Assembly: GCA_036495095.1 (NCBI GenBank)
Contig: DASXNK010000085.1
Coordinates: 1-46,353 of the forward strand
DNA length: 46,353 nt
DNA from: Candidatus Dormiibacterota bacterium
Lineage (GTDB): Bacteria > Chloroflexota > Dormibacteria > Aeolococcales > Aeolococcaceae
Reading direction: 5' to 3'
The translations under genes were made by a program, and so were the position numbers. Positions 42,023 through 46,353 of this stretch are shown piece by piece (position 1 is the first letter of the stretch; the number at the start of each line of letters is the position of its first letter). Below the pieces are notes generated by a model. That model did no database searches and was not told the origin of the DNA. It saw nothing but the letters and a program-made list of their open reading frames with translations.

Positions 42023-43758
42023 TGGCCCGCAGAGGACTGACCGCACTGTCCGGGGGGGTCGGCCTGGCCGGCCTCGCGCTCGCCGCCGCCACCGTGCTCG
42101 CGCCCACCGGGGCGCTCGCCGGGTATCAGCCCGACCTCCGACCCACCCCGGTGGCGGCGCCGCCGAGCGTCATCGCCTACAGCGGCAGCAGCGCCGGCCT
42201 CGAGTTCCACCTCGTCCCCGGCCAGTACCACCCCACCTTCGACCAGGCCTTCGTCGAGTCCTTCCCCTACGCCGCGACCTCGGCGGACAGCAACCCGTCG
42301 GCGACGGCGACGGCGACCCCCGCCGAGCTCGGGCTGTTCCTCGACAACTACCCGACGGCGGCGTGCCTGATCAGCACCTTCTCGCCCTACTGCGACCAGA
42401 TCCAGAAATTCCCGGTCGACGCCTTCTTCGCCCGGGCCACGTCGGACAGCGCCAAGTCCCGCGACGCCCGCACCGCCTTCCCCTGCGAGCCCGGGGCGGC
42501 GCAGCCGAAGTCGGTGGCGCTGGCCCCGCCGGCGTGCCCCCAGGCGCCGCCGAGGCAGATCACCCTGGGTGACGGGGTCGCCCACGCCGACGCCACCCCC
42601 GACGCCAGCGCCGAGGCGCACCTCGCCGCCTTCGACGTCTCACCTCCGACCCAGGCGCAGCCGGGCTACCTGGCGCGGCTGCGGCAGGCCCGGGCGCTGC
42701 TCGCCTACTTCCACCGTCCCACCGCGGGTGTCGACCGCGCGATCGCCTCGTCGTCGATCCTGGGCACCTCCGGGGTCACCACCCTGTCCCAGTTCCACTC
42801 CGGCTCGGACGGCATCCCCCGGGCCCACAACCAGGTGGTGTTCGGGAGCATCGACGCCCTCGGCGGCACCGTCCACGCCGACGGCCTGGTGCTCGACCTC
42901 GCCGCCGCCACCCTGGGGCAGGCGAAGCCGCCGGTGCGAGCCGAGCAGACCCGCTTCCTCCACCTCACCGTCATGGGCAAGGACTACGGCGACGTCGACA
43001 GCTCCAACTGCAACCAGGTCGCCAGCCAGATCAACACCGCCGCACCGAGCATGGTGCCCGGCGGCCAGCAGTTCAGCCTCGGCGCCTTCGGCTTCCGGCT
43101 CAGCTGCTCGGTGGTGAGCTCGAGCGTGGTCACCGACCCGGCGAAGGGGTTCGGGCTCAACCCCGTCGCCCAGGAGCTGACCGGGCCGGGGCTCGACTTC
43201 GTCCAGCTGCAGAACCCGCTCGACTACCTCCAGGCCGCCGGGTTGCCGATCCCCCAGGCCTGCTATCCGGGGAGCAACCTGCCCCCGCCGCCGGCGCTGC
43301 CCGCCGCCCCCAAGCCGGTGCCGCCGCCTCCCGGACCGACCTCGACCTGCCAGTTCGCCTCCACCAACTCCTTCGCGAACAACGGCTTCAGCCTCCACCT
43401 CGGCCACGCGGTGCAGAGCCTCGCCGCCCAGCCGCCGGTCCCCGACCTGGGGCTCCTCCCCGGCACCGGCAGCCTCGGCGGCGACGGCCTCGGCGGCGGC
43501 CTGACCATCGGGTCGGGGCTCGACTTCGGCAGCACCGGGGGGGGCGGCGCCGCCTCCGGCTTCGGGGCGACCCACGCGCCCGCCGGGCTGGTGCCGGGGA
43601 GCGTGGCGACGGTGCCGGCGCCGGCCCTGGTGCTCGCCGGGGTGCCGTACCGCGACTGGCTGGTGTTCGGCTACGGCGCCTGGGGCTGTGCGGTGCTCGC
43701 CGCCCTCTGCCTCTGGGGGCTGGCAATCCACCGCCGGCGGCTCAGCGGGCTGCTCTGA
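42022..43758 (+). CDS. Large secreted, C-terminally anchored protein of unknown function
   Basis: 578 aa. An N-terminal signal peptide (GLAGLALAAATVLAPTGALA) and a C-terminal transmembrane helix (GYGAWGCAVLAALCLWGLAI) followed by Arg-rich residues give a surface-anchored topology. The exterior part has several Cys (ACLISTFSPYC, FPCEPG, APPACP, SSNCNQ, LSCSV), a Pro-rich stretch near 430-450 and a Gly-rich repeat region near 490-520. I do not recognise the fold. The ATG at 42022 (GTG 42019 is an alternative) has GAGGGAG 8 nt upstream. It ends with the next gene's ATG overlapping its stop. It is co-transcribed with the liv genes, so it may be an accessory of that transporter. Confidence 0.7.
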   Translation: MARRGLTALSGGVGLAGLALAAATVLAPTGALAGYQPDLRPTPVAAPPSVIAYSGSSAGLEFHLVPGQYHPTFDQAFVESFPYAATSADSNPSATATATPAELGLFLDNYPTAACLISTFSPYCDQIQKFPVDAFFARATSDSAKSRDARTAFPCEPGAAQPKSVALAPPACPQAPPRQITLGDGVAHADATPDASAEAHLAAFDVSPPTQAQPGYLARLRQARALLAYFHRPTAGVDRAIASSSILGTSGVTTLSQFHSGSDGIPRAHNQVVFGSIDALGGTVHADGLVLDLAAATLGQAKPPVRAEQTRFLHLTVMGKDYGDVDSSNCNQVASQINTAAPSMVPGGQQFSLGAFGFRLSCSVVSSSVVTDPAKGFGLNPVAQELTGPGLDFVQLQNPLDYLQAAGLPIPQACYPGSNLPPPPALPAAPKPVPPPPGPTSTCQFASTNSFANNGFSLHLGHAVQSLAAQPPVPDLGLLPGTGSLGGDGLGGGLTIGSGLDFGSTGGGGAASGFGATHAPAGLVPGSVATVPAPALVLAGVPYRDWLVFGYGAWGCAVLAALCLWGLAIHRRRLSGLL

Positions 43759-44033
43759 TGTCCGCCAGAGCAGCGGGGCTGGTGGCTCCGATCCTTCAGC
43801 TGCTGCGCGGCCTGCGGCTGCCGCAGCGCCGTCCCCCGAGCGCCTGCCCGCGCTGCGCCACCCCGGTGCGGGTGGGCCTCAGCGCCTGCCCGCTCTGCGG
43901 CGAGGTGATGGCCGCCGCCCTCGACAGCCGGCTGGCGGTCTGGCGGCGCCGCGGCCTGCTCGAGGTCTCGGTGGTCGCGGTGGTGCTGCTGGTCTTCCTG
44001 GTCTGCTTCCTCATCGTCGTCTCCCACCGGTAG
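43758..44033 (+). CDS. Small zinc-ribbon single-pass membrane protein
   Basis: 91 aa. Two CxxC pairs (CPRCATPVRV and CPLCGEVM, about 30-50) form a zinc ribbon in the cytoplasmic N-terminal half, followed by a transmembrane helix near the C-terminus (VSVVAVVLLVFLVCFLIVV). The start overlaps the preceding stop by 1 bp. It is the last gene of the liv-type operon, 103 bp before tusA. Function unknown; conserved small zinc-ribbon membrane proteins often serve as regulators or assembly factors. Confidence 0.75.
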   Translation: MSARAAGLVAPILQLLRGLRLPQRRPPSACPRCATPVRVGLSACPLCGEVMAAALDSRLAVWRRRGLLEVSVVAVVLLVFLVCFLIVVSHR

Positions 44034-44045
44034 CGGGGTGCGGGG

Positions 44046-44063
44046 TCCCCCGCCTCCGGGGGA
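44046..44063. other. Hairpin between the liv operon and the tusA operon
   Basis: A 7-bp perfect stem (44046-44052 with 44057-44063, 4-nt loop) sits 13 nt after the zinc-ribbon stop. It is followed by an A-run, not a T-run, on the plus strand, so it is at best a weak terminator. A possible -10 for tusA (AATACT, 44107-44112) lies downstream. Confidence 0.4.
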
Positions 44064-44136
44064 AAATCACCCGGGCCGGGGGACGACATCGCCATCGTCC
44101 GCGGCGAATACTGCGACCAGCGAGGAGGACATCTCT

Positions 44137-44376
44137 GTGGGTTCCGAGACGGCCGACGTCACGCTCGACTGCCTGGGCAAGCTGTGCCCCATCCCCGTCA
44201 TCGAGGTGTCGAAGGCGGTGCGAAGGATGGATTCGGGACAGACCCTGCTCATGCTCGCCGACGATCCGGGCAGCGACCCCGACATGCACGCGTGGTGTGA
44301 CGAGACGGGCAACGAGCTCGTCCGCATGGAGAAGGACGGCAGGGTCTACAAGTTCTGGATCCGCCGGGAGGGCTGA
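44137..44376 (+). CDS. tusA: TusA sulfur-carrier protein
   Basis: 79 aa, GTG start with AGGAGG 8 nt upstream; upstream in-frame codons give an unrelated-looking extension. The signature VTLDCLGKLCPIPVIEVSKA contains the sulfur-accepting Cys17 in the CPxP motif, with Cys12 before it. TusA carries persulfide sulfur between enzymes; in sulfur oxidisers it hands sulfane sulfur to sHdr or Dsr. It is the first gene of a four-gene overlapping unit tusA-dsrE-hdrC-hdrB, whose order supports the dissimilatory rather than the tRNA-thiolation role. Confidence 0.93.
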   Translation: MGSETADVTLDCLGKLCPIPVIEVSKAVRRMDSGQTLLMLADDPGSDPDMHAWCDETGNELVRMEKDGRVYKFWIRREG

Positions 44377-44768
44377 TGCCCATGGCCGACGACGACGAGA
44401 ACAAGCGCGTCGTCTACGTGCAGTCGAGCGGGGTGGACACCCCGCAGCGTGCCGCCACCCCGTTCTTCCTCGCCGCCACCGCGGCGGCGATGGAGTGGGA
44501 CGTGAAGATCTACTTCACGATCAACGGCCCGACCCTGCTGAAGAAGGGGGTCGCCGAGACCCTCTACGTCAAGAAGGACGGCACCGGGGCGCCGCTCAGC
44601 CACTTCATCGACCAGGCCCGCGACCTCGGCGTCGAGCTGCTCTGCTGCCAGCCCAGCCTCGACCTCAACGGCCTCGACTACGAGGAGCTGATCGACGGCG
44701 TGAAGATGATCGGGGGCGCGGCGTTCAACAGCCTGGCGGCGAAGGCATCGGCGGTGGTCTGCTTCTGA
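44376..44768 (+). CDS. DsrE-family sulfurtransferase
   Basis: 130 aa. The DsrE/DsrF-like fold is indicated by RVVYVQSSGVDTPQRAATPF, the hydrophobic AAAMEWDVKIYFTINGPTLL and the strand LGVELLCCQPSLDLNGL with the Cys90-Cys91 pair, followed by GVKMIGGAAFNSLA. Members next to TusA and Hdr accept persulfide from a rhodanese and pass it on; the vicinal Cys near residue 90 is the probable acceptor. Which DsrE subgroup it belongs to needs a tree. The ATG at 44376 overlaps the tusA stop; a second ATG at 44382 is possible. The stop overlaps hdrC. Confidence 0.88.
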   Translation: MPMADDDENKRVVYVQSSGVDTPQRAATPFFLAATAAAMEWDVKIYFTINGPTLLKKGVAETLYVKKDGTGAPLSHFIDQARDLGVELLCCQPSLDLNGLDYEELIDGVKMIGGAAFNSLAAKASAVVCF

Positions 44769-45454
44769 TGACCGTCCCGGTCGCGCCCCAGGCGACGCCG
44801 GAGCTCAAGGCCGAGATCTTCGCCAAGGTCGTGGCCGACACCCGTTTCCACGACTACGTCCACGGCTGCTACGAGTGCGGCATCTGCGTGGCCGCCTGCC
44901 CCTCCGCGCGGTTCTACGACTTCAGCCCGCGGAAGATCACCCAGACGGTCTGCCGGGAGGACCTGGACACCTTCTGGGAGCACGTCAACGTCGACGTCTG
45001 GAACTGCTCGCAGTGCTTCAGCTGCGACCGCTGCCCCCGGGGCAACTCGCCGGGGGGGCTGATCACGATCATGCGCGAGGTCGCCGTCACCAGCGGCCTG
45101 CGCTCTGCCAAGCAGGCGCTCGAGGGCGGCGAGCGGGTGGTCTACAAGATCATGTCGACGGGCACCCAGGTGTCCCCCGACATGCTCCAGCCCGAGGCCT
45201 TCCCCGACTGGGGGCCGGAGGTGCAGGAGGTCTCCAACAACCTGGACCTGTGGCGTCGGGCGCTGCCCCCGGAGACGCTGCACACCACCACCACCGCGTG
45301 GGAGATCAACGACGAGACCCTGGTCGAGCTGTACCTGATCTGGCACATGACCGGGGTCCTGGACATGATCAAGGCGGTGGACGAGGGCCTCCACATGATC
45401 CTCAACGACGTCATGGAAGAGCTGCTGGAGGACCACGACATTGTCGTCCCCTGA
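44768..45454 (+). CDS. hdrC: HdrC-like iron-sulfur subunit of the sHdr type
   Basis: 228 aa. Two [4Fe-4S] motifs: Cys34/37/40/44 (CYECGICVAAC) and Cys80/83/86/89 (CSQCFSCDRC). The C-terminal half continues with helices (TVELYLIWHMTGVLDMIKAV-like region near 190) not seen in a plain ferredoxin. It is an HdrC-type electron carrier subunit, and immediate neighbours tusA, dsrE and hdrB make it the sHdr form (sHdrC1) rather than a methanogenic or Qmo partner. The ATG at 44768 overlaps the DsrE stop. No transmembrane segment is present. It ends 14 bp inside the hdrB coding sequence. Confidence 0.88.
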   Translation: MTVPVAPQATPELKAEIFAKVVADTRFHDYVHGCYECGICVAACPSARFYDFSPRKITQTVCREDLDTFWEHVNVDVWNCSQCFSCDRCPRGNSPGGLITIMREVAVTSGLRSAKQALEGGERVVYKIMSTGTQVSPDMLQPEAFPDWGPEVQEVSNNLDLWRRALPPETLHTTTTAWEINDETLVELYLIWHMTGVLDMIKAVDEGLHMILNDVMEELLEDHDIVVP

Positions 45455-46353
45455 CCCGAACCGCGGCGGTCCCAGCGCTCCCTCGGCGCTGACCGCGGGC
45501 ACCATCCCGCTCGAGGTGGTCCACGCCCGCAGCTTCACCCGCAACCCCGACCTCGCCCCCATCGAGGACATCCGCGAGGAGATCCTCAAGCTGGAGGCGG
45601 AGGGCGAGTGGATCGTCCAGCGCGTGCCCGACGACCACACCGAGGTGACCACCAAGTACGGCCGGGTCAAGAAGATCCCCAACCGGCACACCTGGCATCA
45701 CAAGAGCTGCGGCCAGTGCGGCCACATCCCCGGCTACTCGACGGCGATCTTCTGGCTGAACCGCGAGCTGGGGACCGAGTACAACGACCCCCGCGACCAG
45801 ACCTCCTGCACCGCCTGGAACTACTACGCCTCGGCCACCTCGAACGCGCCCGCCCAGGCCGCGGTGGCGATGCGCAACTTCGCGGCGGCGTACGCCACCG
45901 GCTTCTACCCGGTGATCCACTGCGGCACCAGCTACGGGCACTACAAGGAGGTGCGCGAGGAGCTGGTGCGGCATCCGGAGATGCGCGCCCAGGTGCGCGA
46001 CATCCTCGCCCGGATGGGCAAGCCGCTGGTGATGCCCGAGGAGATGATCCACTACAGCGAGTGGATCCACGTGATGCGCCACGAGATCAGGAAGCGCACC
46101 GTGTTCGACCTCTCGAACATCACCTGCGTGGTCCATCCCGCCTGCCACTACTACAAGCTGGTGGCCGAGGACGCCATCTACGACGAGGAGATCTACGGCG
46201 GCCAGCGCACCGCGATCATGACCTCGCTGCTGGAGGCGCTGGGAGCGAAGGTCGCCGACTACTCGACCTGGTTCGACTGCTGCGGCTTCGGCTTCCGCCA
46301 CGTGCTGGTGCAGCGCGACTTCACCCGCTCCTTCGCGACCCTGCGGAAGATCG
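45441..46353 (+). CDS. hdrB: HdrB-like subunit of the sHdr type, truncated by window edge
   Basis: The reading frame runs open from the TTG at 45441 past the window end (about 304 codons seen). GGAGG lies 9 nt upstream of the TTG and the gene overlaps hdrC by 14 bp, so TTG is the best start. HdrB features: HKSCGQCGHIPGYSTAIFWL, TSCTAWNYY, VIHCGTSYGHYKEV, then VVHPACHYYKLVAE and FDCCGFGFRHV, the CCG-type pattern that in HdrB binds the noncubane [4Fe-4S] clusters. Spacing differs from methanogenic HdrB and resembles the sHdr subunit. The C-terminal Cys pair, if any, lies beyond the window. An hdrA-like gene is predicted next. Confidence 0.85.
   Translation, partial: MSSPDPNRGGPSAPSALTAGTIPLEVVHARSFTRNPDLAPIEDIREEILKLEAEGEWIVQRVPDDHTEVTTKYGRVKKIPNRHTWHHKSCGQCGHIPGYSTAIFWLNRELGTEYNDPRDQTSCTAWNYYASATSNAPAQAAVAMRNFAAAYATGFYPVIHCGTSYGHYKEVREELVRHPEMRAQVRDILARMGKPLVMPEEMIHYSEWIHVMRHEIRKRTVFDLSNITCVVHPACHYYKLVAEDAIYDEEIYGGQRTAIMTSLLEALGAKVADYSTWFDCCGFGFRHVLVQRDFTRSFATLRKI

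Noticed and set aside
44046-44063. Intrinsic terminator before tusA
   Set aside because: The hairpin is followed by A residues rather than T residues on the coding strand, so it is listed only as a hairpin.

Overview
The window is a 46 kb, very GC-rich (roughly 70% by eye) bacterial chromosome segment with tightly packed, often 4-bp-overlapping genes, frequent GTG/TTG starts, many lipoproteins and no outer-membrane-type genes. Together with a red-type form I RuBisCO and CbbX, this suits a Chloroflexota/Dormibacterota-like or actinobacterial soil lineage. The phylum is an inference and cannot be settled from these proteins by eye. No rRNA, tRNA, CRISPR array, transposase or integrase was seen.

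Left part (1-12.7 kb): an ABC-type substrate-binding lipoprotein (minus strand), a degenerate ECF sigma factor coupled to a membrane-anchored Kelch protein, and then one plus-strand operon: metallophosphoesterase, sat, aprB, aprA, qmoA, qmoB and a soluble HdrC-HdrB fusion in the place of qmoC. This is the sulfite/APS/sulfate module of dissimilatory sulfur metabolism.

Centre (12.7-22.9 kb): the Calvin-Benson block. It holds phosphoribulokinase, a NarL-type two-component pair, ribulose-phosphate epimerase, an FAD oxidoreductase, a histidine phosphatase and CbbR (the last four form a minus-strand operon), and divergently cbbL-cbbS-cbbX.

Right-centre (22.8-36.6 kb): an orphan LivM-like permease, a long inverted repeat, and a minus-strand cluster of secreted proteins. 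The cluster includes a three-part CopC-CopD-LivK fusion and an SBP56/methanethiol-oxidase-like propeller. It is followed by a STAS/SpoIIAA-like protein, a peroxiredoxin, a DUF202 membrane protein, a lipoate-ligase-like protein and a PQQ-type propeller protein.

Right end (36.6-46.35 kb): a complete liv-type ABC transporter operon ending in a secreted protein and a zinc-ribbon membrane protein, then tusA-dsrE-hdrC-hdrB, cut by the window edge. The last four look like the start of an sHdr (sulfur-oxidising heterodisulfide-reductase-like) locus.

Taken together the genes describe a plausible chemolithoautotroph. TusA/DsrE would deliver sulfane sulfur to sHdr, which would make sulfite. AprBA, with electrons leaving through QmoAB-HdrCB, and Sat would convert sulfite to sulfate and ATP. 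RuBisCO and PRK would fix CO2. Flux direction is inferred from this combination, not seen directly.
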